Source of the DNA: Arcicella lustrica
GTDB taxonomy: Bacteria > Bacteroidota > Bacteroidia > Cytophagales > Spirosomataceae
NCBI RefSeq assembly: GCF_034930985.1
Contig: NZ_JAYGIM010000007.1
Span: 1-64,000, forward strand
Length of the DNA stretch: 64,000 nt
Direction: 5' to 3'
The notes below the pieces were generated by a model that had not been told where the DNA came from, did no database searches, and saw only the letters and a program-made list of their open reading frames with translations. The translations under genes and the position numbers were made by a program. This document shows positions 42,266 through 48,658 of the stretch, in pieces (position 1 is the stretch's first letter; every line of letters begins with the position of its first letter).

Positions 42266-42736
42266 TCAAAAAATTTGTGAAATGTTGAGTGATTGAGAAA
42301 TTGAAATTGGAGCGGTAAAACCATAAGCCCCGATATTGCCCTCAAAATCAAACTTGATAGTTTTCAGTTTTAGCAATTCCAGTACGCTATACCCCAAAGC
42401 TTTTGCAAGGTCAAGCGTTGTGCAAACTATGTTTACGTTTACTACGCTTATTCCATTTGGGCGTATAGTTTGCGGACTGTTAAGCGAACATTTACCGACG
42501 TAATTAGTATTGACGTACAAATCAATATTGGCTTTGTTGGCAATAAGGTCAACACTATCAGGGTTGTTGATAACAAGCTCTTGAACCCAAACCAAAAAGC
42601 CATTTTCAAACTTTATTTGCTTTGGATTGCCTACACTGATTTGCAAGCCCTTCAATGCGTTGAAACGACGCCAAAAGAAAACGCCCAACCAAGCGACCGC
42701 CCCCAACACAAACCATGTTATTAATCCTTTACGCAT
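42266..42736 (-). CDS. Membrane-anchored LEA2-like protein
   Basis: 156 residues. An N-terminal membrane helix (LITWFVLGAVAWLGVFFWRRF) followed by one immunoglobulin-like beta-sandwich that resembles the LEA type 2 (water stress) fold: LKGLQISVGNPKQIKFENGFLVWVQELVINNPDSVDLIANKANIDLYVN. In the late block it overlaps the upstream gene by 8 bp. A beta-sandwich on a membrane stalk could be a minor capsid or spike-base protein; that role is inferred. Confidence 0.6.
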   Translation of the reverse strand: MRKGLITWFVLGAVAWLGVFFWRRFNALKGLQISVGNPKQIKFENGFLVWVQELVINNPDSVDLIANKANIDLYVNTNYVGKCSLNSPQTIRPNGISVVNVNIVCTTLDLAKALGYSVLELLKLKTIKFDFEGNIGAYGFTAPISISQSLNISQIF

Positions 42737-43469
42737 TATTACGAGATTTTAAAATTTGATAGCCTAGAAAAATAGCAATACCACCAGCGATATAATTCTG
42801 ATTTTTTGAAACAAAATCCGTGATTGATTGCGGAACGTTGGCAGAACTTACAGGCGTGCTTGTTTGTAAGTTTGATAAACCTGAACCATCCACAGAACCT
42901 ACATTATTGTTTTCCTTTGGCTTTGTGATAAGGTCGGGAAATTGTAAAGCAAATTCTTTTTTGTATTCATCAATAAATTCAAAAAAGCAGTTAACAAGCT
43001 TTGAAAAGTCATCAAGAATCAAATTTTGCACATACTGTACTTTTCCAGAAGAATCCGAAAGCAAACCAGCCACTGCAAAAACTATTTCGCCATACGGTGC
43101 CATCTTAGCGAAATATGGCATGAGGTTTATACTTTGCAGATTTGAAGAACTTGAAAGAGACGATTCATAAGCATTTGCTTTGCTTGACATTATTTGCCAG
43201 AATTTTATCCCTCTTCTTCCTTCAATGTTATCTTCTTTTCGCTGAACAAATTGGATGTTAGGTTCAAAAGTTCTATCAACATCATTTATCCAGCGAACCC
43301 ATACACGGCAACCAAGTCTTATAATTTCTTGATTTTCCGCAAAAGCTTGACTTTGTAACGTTGGTGATAACCAAGGCAAATTCTTCAAAATATCAATCTT
43401 TAGCGTTTCGGCTAAATCATCAATTTTTTGAATGTAAGCTCTTAGTTTATCGTTCGTTTGAAATTCCAT
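42729..43469 (-). CDS. First gene of the late block, bitopic membrane protein
   Basis: 246 residues from the ATG at 43469 (TTG at 43490 also in frame). The N-terminal 175 residues are globular and helical (LRAYIQKIDDLAETLKIDILKNLPWLS, EFIDEYKKEFALQFPDLI). A Ser/Asn-rich linker (NNVGSVDGSGLSNLQTSTPVSSANV) leads to a C-terminal membrane helix (NYIAGGIAIFLGYQILKSRNNA). Its promoter must lie in the palindrome-rich space shared with the divergent gene at 43645. No family recognised. Confidence 0.6.
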   Translation of the reverse strand: MEFQTNDKLRAYIQKIDDLAETLKIDILKNLPWLSPTLQSQAFAENQEIIRLGCRVWVRWINDVDRTFEPNIQFVQRKEDNIEGRRGIKFWQIMSSKANAYESSLSSSSNLQSINLMPYFAKMAPYGEIVFAVAGLLSDSSGKVQYVQNLILDDFSKLVNCFFEFIDEYKKEFALQFPDLITKPKENNNVGSVDGSGLSNLQTSTPVSSANVPQSITDFVSKNQNYIAGGIAIFLGYQILKSRNNA

Positions 43470-43528
43470 TTGTGCTTTTTTTACACACAAAGATTATTTT
43501 GAATAATTAAAACTTAATTTAAGTTTTG

Positions 43529-43634
43529 TCGAAAACGGCCGTTTTCGGTCGAAAAGTGGTCAACATACTAACATTTTTGATAGTTTTTGTACGAATTTTT
43601 CACTAATTTTAAGTATAGTAAAAACCATCAAAAA
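43529..43634. promoter_or_regulatory. Divergent operator region with stacked palindromes
   Basis: CGAAAACGGCCGTTTTCG (43530-43547) is a perfect 18-bp palindrome; TTTTCG-GT-CGAAAA shares its right arm, giving three half-sites. Further on, TTTTTGATAGTTTTT (43574-43588) and AAAAACCATCAAAAA (43620-43634) form a 15-bp inverted repeat with one mismatch, ending 10 bp before the ATG at 43645. It lies between the late block and the small winged-helix-like gene and probably controls both. Confidence 0.65.
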
Positions 43635-43644
43635 CTTTTAAATC

Positions 43645-43863
43645 ATGGCAAAAACTAAAGTACTTTGGAGCAAAACAGACATTTCGACAATTGTAAACAT
43701 TAGTAATACTCAGTTAGGGAATTACATTTCTGAAAATGTAAAAACAGAGATAGGATTCAAGGCAGGACAACAGCGATTTAAGGATATAGAAGTATATAAA
43801 ATACTAAAAGATATGTTTCCGTTAAGAAATGACGCTGAAATCAAGGAATTAATAGGGTATTGA
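43645..43863 (+). CDS. Small winged-helix-like DNA-binding protein
   Basis: 72 residues, basic. SKTDISTIVNISNTQLGNYISENV resembles a helix-turn-helix, and GFKAGQQRFKDIEVYKILKDMFP resembles the wing and following helix of MerR/excisionase-type proteins. It is the only plus-strand gene in the middle of the element, divergent from the late block. An 11-bp repeat array begins 25 bp after its stop. A late-gene activator, excisionase or repeat-binding protein are all possible. Confidence 0.55.
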   Translation: MAKTKVLWSKTDISTIVNISNTQLGNYISENVKTEIGFKAGQQRFKDIEVYKILKDMFPLRNDAEIKELIGY

Positions 43864-43887
43864 GGGCAATTTCAGCCGTTTGATTAT

Positions 43888-44011
43888 CTGAAAACCTACT
43901 GAAAAACGCCTGAAATTATGCTGAAACTTTTCTGAAATAAATCTGAACGTTTTCAGAAAGCTTTTTAAATCCGTTCTGAAACATTTCTGAATACCTGAAA
44001 CCACTCTGAAA
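43888..44011. repeat. Phased 11-bp iteron-like array (12 units)
   Basis: CTGAAA starts at 43888, 43899, 43910, 43921 and 43932, CTGAAC at 43943, CAGAAA at 43954, a decayed unit at 43965, then CTGAAA at 43976, CTGAAT at 43987, and CTGAAA at 43995 and 44006. Apart from one 8-bp unit the period is exactly 11 bp, so the motif faces one side of the helix. The array is non-coding and ends at a perfect terminator stem. It is a candidate replication origin or operator. Confidence 0.8.
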
Positions 44012-44012
44012 C

Positions 44013-44050
44013 AAAACCGCCCGCTAAATTGATTTTTAGCGGGCGGTTTT
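44013..44050. terminator. Perfect bidirectional terminator
   Basis: AAAACCGCCCGCTAAA and TTTAGCGGGCGGTTTT form a 16-bp perfect GC-rich stem with a 6-nt loop and flanking A/T. It closes both the plus-strand 43645 gene and the reverse-strand early operon. Confidence 0.9.
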
Positions 44051-44069
44051 GTTTGTGGTATTAATGAAA

Positions 44070-44285
44070 CTATAAGACTTTATTAAGAAGAAACACAAAC
44101 AAATAAACCATTTTTTTATTAAAACTACTTTTAGTAATATCAAAAAACAAAACATATTCATTTTCCCATTCCTCAAAAACGTCACTATCATACATTATAT
44201 CATGAAGTATAAGTTTAAGCATAATCCTACGCCATCTTTTGTTTTGTTCAACTTCATTTTTATTCAATCTAATTATTATTTTCAT
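44070..44285 (-). CDS. Small early-operon protein
   Basis: 71 residues, basic N-terminus (MKIIIRLNKNEVEQNKRWRRIMLKLILHD), acidic middle (YDSDVFEEWENEY), hydrophobic C-terminus (KKMVYLFVFLLNKVL). It is the last gene of the early operon, 20 bp from the shared terminator. No family; it could be membrane-associated. Confidence 0.45.
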   Translation of the reverse strand: MKIIIRLNKNEVEQNKRWRRIMLKLILHDIMYDSDVFEEWENEYVLFFDITKSSFNKKMVYLFVFLLNKVL

Positions 44286-44336
44286 GATTATTTTATCGTT
44301 CTAAGTTGTACAAAATCAATCCTTTGAGTATTCCAA

Positions 44337-44483
44337 TCAAATTTTATCCCAAAGGTCATTTCCGTCTTGTTTACCAAACCAAAAATTTATCCAACGATAT
44401 TTTAATAGATGAAATGGCGGTAAAACAATTCTAAGTATTTTCAATACAAACATTTCTTTGATAGTTATTTTATCGTTCATCAT
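44337..44483 (-). CDS. Short early-operon ORF (48 aa)
   Basis: Reverse-strand ORF with two adjacent ATGs at 44483 and 44480. It reads MMNDKITIKEMFVLKILRI and continues with PPFHLLKYRWINFWFG, then ends in DLWDKI. Basic-aromatic and possibly membrane-binding. The 13-bp text GAACGATAAAATA at its start also stands just before the ATG of the next gene (44285). Confidence 0.4.
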   Translation of the reverse strand: MMNDKITIKEMFVLKILRIVLPPFHLLKYRWINFWFGKQDGNDLWDKI

Positions 44484-44544
44484 TTTAAAAGCATAATAAT
44501 ATATTTTGAAAAGTTTTGCATTTCAACCAATAATGCTTTTTCTT

Positions 44545-44676
44545 TCACAGCTCCCTATAAGCACAATCTTGCTTTATAATTTGAGAAAGTAACCAACTAT
44601 CAATAGCTTCAATACGACACTGACAGTCCAAAACCTTATCATAACATTCTTTTGCGATTAATTTTTCATTTTCCAT
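44545..44676 (-). CDS. Short early-operon ORF (43 aa)
   Basis: Reverse-strand ORF reading MENEKLIAKECYDKVLDCQC and then RIEAIDSWLLSQIIKQDC before ending AYREL. A single amphipathic helix with four Cys. It starts 7 bp after the stop of the 80-residue gene, in the same operon. Confidence 0.45.
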   Translation of the reverse strand: MENEKLIAKECYDKVLDCQCRIEAIDSWLLSQIIKQDCAYREL

Positions 44677-44683
44677 TTTGCGA

Positions 44684-44926
44684 TTATTTATGTGTTATTT
44701 GAAATGTTACTTCGTCAAGTCCAATTGTTTTACAAGCTTGGTAGTAAGCAGGAAAAAACTCATTGAGATTCCAACCGACTGACATGGCATGGAGCATCCA
44801 ATTTTGTTCTGTGAGACGGTCGAAAGTGATATGAAACTTAAATGAATTATTTAAAATATCCCCTTCGTTAGTAACCTCCCAGTTACCAAATTTTGCAACA
44901 ATTGTATTTTCTTTTTTAGACTTCAT
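44684..44926 (-). CDS. Small protein coupled to rep
   Basis: 80 residues. Its ATG follows the rep stop codon directly (TAA-ATG), so it is co-translated. Sequence: SKKENTIVAKFGNWEVTNEG, FKFHITFDRLTEQNWMLHAMSVGWNLNEFFPAYYQACKTIG. Position suggests a helper of replication, for example an ssDNA-binding protein; no known fold is recognisable. Confidence 0.55.
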   Translation of the reverse strand: MKSKKENTIVAKFGNWEVTNEGDILNNSFKFHITFDRLTEQNWMLHAMSVGWNLNEFFPAYYQACKTIGLDEVTFQITHK

Positions 44927-46546
44927 TTAATCGGCGTAAAGCCGTAAGTATAAATTTTGGTAATGGCTTTGGTAAGCTTCTTTGATTGGTTGTGAAAGCT
45001 TTTCTAAGTAATCAATTTGCTTTTTGGGTCTAAAAACTTTCTTCTTTTTCTTGGTACTGTGGTCAGTAATTTGTTGATAGTCACCAAGGGGAACAACTTC
45101 GCAAAACTCTGAATCTATCATTTTTGCAAGCCGTTTTTGTTCTTTCTCAGGTACTTGTTTTTTAACGTTTTCGACGTACTCACTAACAATTTCGTTATCT
45201 CTGAATTGAGTAATATTTCTTTCAAAGCGGTCAGTAGTATAAAGTACCTTTAGTTCCGTGGTGAAAGATGGTGCTGAAATTTGTTTACCGTTTTCACCAT
45301 CTGAAAGATTTCTACTTTTGCCCCAAATCCGACCTTGAACTTTACGGCTTTCAAATTCTACGATGTACTTTGTTTCATCCAACCAATCATTATTATTATC
45401 CCACGAACCGCCTTCTTTGAGCGTGTAGATATAGCCATCAATCAACTTTTGATTATCTGCAAGCCGTGGCGTTTTAATATCTGATTTTGAAACATATTTT
45501 GTGATGTAAGCAGAAATTGAATTGATGTTATTCAGTTTGTGAATATCTGAGGTATTCGGGTTTTTCCATCCCTCAGAAACTCCCTTTTCGTATGCGTTGA
45601 CTTGCATCCTATAAGCCAACATTTTTGCAGAATCGTAGTCTAAACCAAAGCCCTCAACCTTTTTTACTTTTCCACCAATAATATCATATTGAACCTTTTT
45701 TCTATCAAATACTTTATCGGAAAAATGTTGATGAAGAAGCCCGTTCATAAAGTCTTTTACCAAAGGACAATCTTTGTATTTAGTATCAGGAATGTATTTT
45801 GCATCTTTTAAAGCACCTTGAAATACATATTGCAAATTTTCAATTTGCTTTTCGAGTTGCTCTTCACGCAAAACGAAACCTTCTTTGTAAATATAGTTTT
45901 GAGTCATTCGGTACATATCCACATATCCCAAACGGTTAATTAGTTGATTCCACCGTTTTCGGATAGCTTCATGGTCAATCCATCTATCCACAATTAAATG
46001 GAAATGCAAATTCCCGTTTTTCTGACTTTCAGCACGCCAGAGGTAACATTTAACATTCCAACCTTTTTTTATTTCCGTGGCTTTGACCCATTCCAAGAAC
46101 GGGTCAAGGCATTCGTTTTTGATAAGATTGTCGTGGTGAACTTGTTTACTTGGAAGTGTTAAAGTCACAAACGTTACAAAGACATCATCACGACCAGCAC
46201 AATCAAGCGAGCAATTCAATTCGATAGCAGTGAGCCAATTTTCAACAATTCGTTTCACGTAACGTGATGTTGCTTGAGACATATAACCGTTAAATTCGCC
46301 TTCGTTTGGTTTTATGTTTTCACGAGACTTTTCGGACTGTTGAGCATTTGGCTTGGTGAACATGGTATGAGTAACAATTCCGTGAGGTTTAAGCGTTACA
46401 TTTTTTTCAATGGTCATGTAAACCGTGTCACTCTTCTTTTCCTCTGTTTCTCTTTCCTGAACCTTTTGAGATTGCGTTTTCTTAGGCTTCTTTCTTTTGG
46501 CTTCTTTGATCAGTGTTTGACTACCATCAATGTCGTATTGAATCAT
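44927..46546 (-). CDS. rep: HUH rolling-circle replication initiator (phiX174 gpA-type)
   Basis: 539 residues with the three Rep motifs in order: motif I FVTFVTLTLP (about 124-132), motif II GNLHFHLIVDR with the metal-binding His181-x-His183, and motif III ISAYITKYVSK with two tyrosines (Tyr347-x3-Tyr351). Two catalytic Tyr three residues apart occur in phiX174 gpA and Microviridae VP4, which nick and rejoin the strand in rolling-circle replication. The 50-residue Lys-rich N-terminus is a likely DNA-binding extension. It implies that the element replicates as a circle through an ssDNA stage. It is in the early operon next to the XRE-controlled promoter. Confidence 0.88.
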   Translation of the reverse strand: MIQYDIDGSQTLIKEAKRKKPKKTQSQKVQERETEEKKSDTVYMTIEKNVTLKPHGIVTHTMFTKPNAQQSEKSRENIKPNEGEFNGYMSQATSRYVKRIVENWLTAIELNCSLDCAGRDDVFVTFVTLTLPSKQVHHDNLIKNECLDPFLEWVKATEIKKGWNVKCYLWRAESQKNGNLHFHLIVDRWIDHEAIRKRWNQLINRLGYVDMYRMTQNYIYKEGFVLREEQLEKQIENLQYVFQGALKDAKYIPDTKYKDCPLVKDFMNGLLHQHFSDKVFDRKKVQYDIIGGKVKKVEGFGLDYDSAKMLAYRMQVNAYEKGVSEGWKNPNTSDIHKLNNINSISAYITKYVSKSDIKTPRLADNQKLIDGYIYTLKEGGSWDNNNDWLDETKYIVEFESRKVQGRIWGKSRNLSDGENGKQISAPSFTTELKVLYTTDRFERNITQFRDNEIVSEYVENVKKQVPEKEQKRLAKMIDSEFCEVVPLGDYQQITDHSTKKKKKVFRPKKQIDYLEKLSQPIKEAYQSHYQNLYLRLYAD

Positions 46547-46563
46547 AATGTTCTATTGATATT

Positions 46564-46578
46564 TTTTGAGAGAGAAAA
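46564..46578 (-). promoter_or_regulatory. Leader motif shared with the coat-candidate gene
   Basis: Identical 15-mer to 41670-41684 (TTTTCTCTCTCAAAA in the sense direction), 18 bp before the rep ATG, in the longest spacer of the early operon (74 bp). Confidence 0.45.
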
Positions 46579-46620
46579 AAAAGGGAACTATCGACGTTAA
46601 GATAAACCAATAGGTACGCT

Positions 46621-46887
46621 TCAAGATTTTTCCGCTTTGTCACGGGTTAATTGAACATTAAGTACTTTGTAAAGTGCTTTTTTTGAAATGTTCAAAATCT
46701 CTATTTCGTCCGCTATTTCTTCAAAAAGCTTTATATTCCGTTCCTGAGAAGCTGAAAGCAACGAAGGAGACGAAACACTATCAATTATATCTTTCGCTTT
46801 GTCACGCAAGAACTTTACTCGCTTTATGGCTTTTATCTCTGCTTCCTGTTCGTAAATAATGAGATTGGTTATTTCTTTCAGCGTCAT
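46621..46887 (-). CDS. Early-operon helical protein
   Basis: 88 residues, nearly all helical with alternating charges (LIIYEQEAEIKAIKRVKFLRDKAKDIIDSV, ERNIKLFEEIADEIEILNISKKALYKVL). Its ATG overlaps the stop of the previous gene (ATGA). No family recognised; coiled-coil dimer likely. Confidence 0.55.
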   Translation of the reverse strand: MTLKEITNLIIYEQEAEIKAIKRVKFLRDKAKDIIDSVSSPSLLSASQERNIKLFEEIADEIEILNISKKALYKVLNVQLTRDKAEKS

Positions 46888-47246
46888 ATCATGTACTTAG
46901 CAAAAAGGTCATTAAAAAACATCCAAGAACCCGTTATATTCTCAATAACCTCTTTTAATTCACAGGCTTGAAATTCGTGCTTTTGGAAGCCAAAACGCCA
47001 AAAACGGAAACCTAAAAGTTTACTCGTTTCGGTTACTGTTTCGTTGGCTTTGTCGTGGTCAACTTTGTACAATTGTATTTGTCCATTCCTGAAAAGAGTG
47101 ATTTCATAGCACGTACTTTCATCAATCATTTTGTACTGAGTGTACAGAAAATTTGATTTTTTGATACAATGCGGGAACTCAACGGACATAGGGATATAGT
47201 CAACGATGTTTGCACATTCGTCGAAAATTGGCATTTCGATTTGCAT
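46884..47246 (-). CDS. Early-operon protein of unknown function
   Basis: 120 residues, mixed alpha/beta: MPIFDECANIVDYIPMSVEFPHC, TCYEITLFRNGQIQLYKVDHD, LLGFRFWRFGFQKHEFQACELKEVIENI. Soluble. It is linked by ATGA overlap to the 88-residue gene that follows. No family recognised. Confidence 0.55.
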   Translation of the reverse strand: MQIEMPIFDECANIVDYIPMSVEFPHCIKKSNFLYTQYKMIDESTCYEITLFRNGQIQLYKVDHDKANETVTETSKLLGFRFWRFGFQKHEFQACELKEVIENITGSWMFFNDLFAKYMI

Positions 47247-47260
47247 GATTGTTTGTGTTT

Positions 47261-47383
47261 TTAGATGTGGGTTATCTCATCATCTTTGTTGAAGTGTTCA
47301 AGGTAGTTTTTAATCATTTTGATAATGATTGAAAGAATAACGATAAGCATAAACGTTACTCCTGAAAAAATAATAGCTCTCAT
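47261..47383 (-). CDS. 40-aa single-span membrane protein
   Basis: Starts at the ATG at 47383 and reads MRAIIFSGVTFMLIVILSII then IKMIKNYLEHFNKDDEITHI: one membrane helix with a charged cytoplasmic tail. Its ATG overlaps the TGA of the 28-residue ORF (ATGA). A longer frame starting at 47512 would run through that ORF and the gene before it and is not preferred. Confidence 0.5.
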   Translation of the reverse strand: MRAIIFSGVTFMLIVILSIIIKMIKNYLEHFNKDDEITHI

Positions 47384-47466
47384 AACACATAAAAGAAAAA
47401 TGTGAAGATTAAGAAACAAGTACCGATAAGAGTAATAAAGTCGGAAATGAGTTGTTTTGAGTTCAT
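47380..47466 (-). CDS. 28-aa single-span membrane peptide
   Basis: ORF MNSKQLISDFITLIGTCFLI-FTFFFYVL, too short for usual gene callers. Its ATG overlaps the stop of the 98-residue gene and its stop overlaps the next ATG, so it is held in a chain of ATGA couplings. That arrangement is the main evidence that it is translated. It is almost entirely a membrane helix. Confidence 0.5.
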   Translation of the reverse strand: MNSKQLISDFITLIGTCFLIFTFFFYVL

Positions 47467-47759
47467 TTGAAAAAACTGTTAAAGGTTTGTTGTTCTTTAA
47501 TTTTGTAAACATTTAAAAGCGGAGCTTGGTCTTTACTTTTATAAACCCTACAAAAAACCTCATATAAAGGATTGTTAAAACATTCAACTGTGAAAGAAAA
47601 TAAAGACATTTCTGTTAAAGAATCTTCAATAAAACCGCAATCATCTTTCATCCTTTCAAAAACCGCTCTAGGCAAATCCAGTTTTTCAAAAGCCAATATC
47701 AAAGCGTTTTTCCCATTATCAGTTTTTACTTTGTAATAGTAAAGATTTAAAAGTTCCAT
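47463..47759 (-). CDS. Early-operon protein of unknown function
   Basis: 98 residues (ELLNLYYYKVKTDNGKNALILAFEKLDLPRAVFERMKDD...). Soluble, no family. It overlaps the upstream gene by 13 bp and the downstream 28-residue ORF by 4 bp. Confidence 0.55.
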   Translation of the reverse strand: MELLNLYYYKVKTDNGKNALILAFEKLDLPRAVFERMKDDCGFIEDSLTEMSLFSFTVECFNNPLYEVFCRVYKSKDQAPLLNVYKIKEQQTFNSFFK

Positions 47760-48016
47760 GATGCTACAGGATAAGGGATTCCAGCTAAATCAAAAACCTC
47801 TTCGTTACTCTTCAAGCAGTACTTTTGTTTTTCGTTAAGTTCAAACCAGTTGGCTATTGTATTGGCTTCTTTAAAGCTGAATGAAGTTCTAAAACCTTTG
47901 AGCCTGTTATAAACAGCATCTTCGCCCAAATAAAACTTTTTCATTACCATTTCACGAAATATTTGTTTATCCGCAGTTGATAAATCATCATACATTTTTC
48001 TAATCGTTTCTTTCAT
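47747..48016 (-). CDS. First gene of the early operon, putative DNA-binding protein
   Basis: 89 residues. MYDDLSTADKQIFREMVMKKFYLGEDAVYNRLKGFRTSFSFKEANTIANWFEL has the helical spacing of a helix-turn-helix protein (Cro-like position), followed by a short tail. It is divergent from the XRE repressor gene with a 135-bp shared operator region, like cro opposite cI. The HTH assignment is tentative. Confidence 0.55.
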   Translation of the reverse strand: MKETIRKMYDDLSTADKQIFREMVMKKFYLGEDAVYNRLKGFRTSFSFKEANTIANWFELNEKQKYCLKSNEEVFDLAGIPYPVASWNF

Positions 48017-48151
48017 TTTGTTATTTTTTTGTTAATAAATACACATTTTTGTTTAGTTGCGTTATATTTACGACAGTATTACAACACATTTGCGATACAA
48101 TACTAGAAATTTGTTAAGTAAAAAACAAACATTAACTAAACTTTTTTCAAT
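48017..48151. promoter_or_regulatory. Divergent lysogeny switch region
   Basis: It separates the early operon from the repressor gene. Inverted pairs are visible: GTTTAGTT (48051-48058) with AACTAAAC (48134-48141), and inside them AGTATT (48075-48080) with AATACT (48099-48104). These are the likely repressor operators; I could not fix the promoters. Confidence 0.5.
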
Positions 48152-48496
48152 ATGATACCATTAAAAGCAGTAATAGAGAAAGAGTTAGAAAGAAAAAATC
48201 TAACTAAGAAAGAATTGATTGACAGCATAGGAATGACAGAAACAGGCTTTTACAAGATGATTCAGCGTAATGACATCAAATTGTCAACTCTTGAACAAAT
48301 AGGAAAAGTATTGAATATTCCTATTGAATCTTTTTTTACAAACCTAGAAAAAAATACAGTCGAACCAGACAAAAGTTTGACAATTTGGGAAGAAAAAGAA
48401 AAGAATTACAAGAACACAATTGAAAACTTATTACAGACAATTAGACATTTGAGTTTGGGAAAGCGTAAAAGTACCTCTTACGCCCTTAGTGCCTAA
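48152..48496 (+). CDS. XRE-family repressor (cI-like)
   Basis: 114 residues. An N-terminal HTH_3 domain (VIEKELERKNLTKKELIDSIGMTETGFYKMIQRNDIKLSTLEQIGKVLNIPIESFF) is followed by a predicted coiled coil (DKSLTIWEEKEKNYKNTIENLLQTIRHL). No peptidase domain, so induction would not be by RecA-stimulated self-cleavage. It is divergent from the early operon and beside attR, which fits a lysogenic repressor. Confidence 0.85.
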   Translation: MIPLKAVIEKELERKNLTKKELIDSIGMTETGFYKMIQRNDIKLSTLEQIGKVLNIPIESFFTNLEKNTVEPDKSLTIWEEKEKNYKNTIENLLQTIRHLSLGKRKSTSYALSA

Positions 48497-48513
48497 TATT
48501 TTTTTTTGATGTT

Positions 48514-48532
48514 GGGTACTGAGAGAGGTACT
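48514..48532. promoter_or_regulatory. Integrase arm-type site candidates, right
   Basis: GGGTACT (48514-48520) and AGGTACT (48526-48532) with a 12-bp step, about 60 bp inside attR. An inverted copy AGTACCT lies at 48470-48476 in the end of the repressor gene. Confidence 0.5.
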
Positions 48533-48592
48533 CTTGCAAAGTTGGCTTTGCAACGGGCTTATTTTCAGTTAATTAATAAAAGTGCAGAAATT

Positions 48593-48607
48593 CAGGAGAG
48601 GGAGCAA
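48593..48607. repeat. attR core
   Basis: CAGGAGAGGGAGCAA, identical to the tRNA-Asn 3' segment at 31368-31382. The bases outside differ, so the repeat is exactly 15 bp. Confidence 0.85.
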
Positions 48608-48640
48608 AAAGCCTTAAATCATACGATTTAAGGCTTTTTT
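48606..48640. terminator. Original tRNA-Asn terminator, now beyond attR
   Basis: AAAAAGCCTTAAATC-atac-GATTTAAGGCTTTTTT, a perfect stem starting at the end of the att core. It once followed the tRNA directly and now also faces the end of the sulfatase gene (48659, minus). Confidence 0.85.
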
Positions 48641-48658
48641 GTTTTATATGTTCCAAGT

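Larger units (their letters stand above)
31368..48607. mobile_element. 17.2-kb integrated phage-like element in tRNA-Asn
   Basis: The element is bounded by a 15-bp direct repeat (31368-31382 and 48593-48607) that starts in the tRNA T-stem; the excised circle would be 17,225 bp. It holds an integrase next to attL, an XRE repressor next to attR, an early operon with an HUH replication protein, and a reverse-strand late block with two murein hydrolases, a u-spanin-like lipoprotein, a beta-helix protein and many single-membrane-span proteins. No terminase, portal, tail, conjugation or Walker-A ATPase gene is seen. A temperate tailless membrane-containing phage is the best interpretation; a phage satellite or an integrative plasmid that uses lysis genes are alternatives. 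Confidence 0.8.

Noticed and set aside
43888..44011. CRISPR array
   Set aside because: The period is 11 bp with a 6-bp core; no 25-40-bp repeats, unique spacers or cas genes are present in the window.
46274..46600. Plus-strand ORF opposite the start of rep
   Set aside because: Antisense to the Lys-rich N-terminus of rep; the hydrophobic residues come from the complement of AAA/GAA codons.
47261..47512. 83-codon version of the 40-aa membrane ORF
   Set aside because: It overlaps the 98-aa gene by 50 bp and runs through the whole 28-aa ORF; the ATGA-coupled internal starts explain the layout better.
31368..48607. Integrative conjugative element
   Set aside because: No relaxase of the MOB type with coupling protein, no tra or VirB4 genes; the HUH protein has the two-Tyr phage type motif and the block has lysis genes.
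31368..48607. Inovirus (filamentous) prophage
   Set aside because: HUH Rep and small membrane proteins would fit, but there is no Zot-type ATPase or short major coat protein, and inoviruses do not normally carry two murein hydrolases and spanin-like genes.
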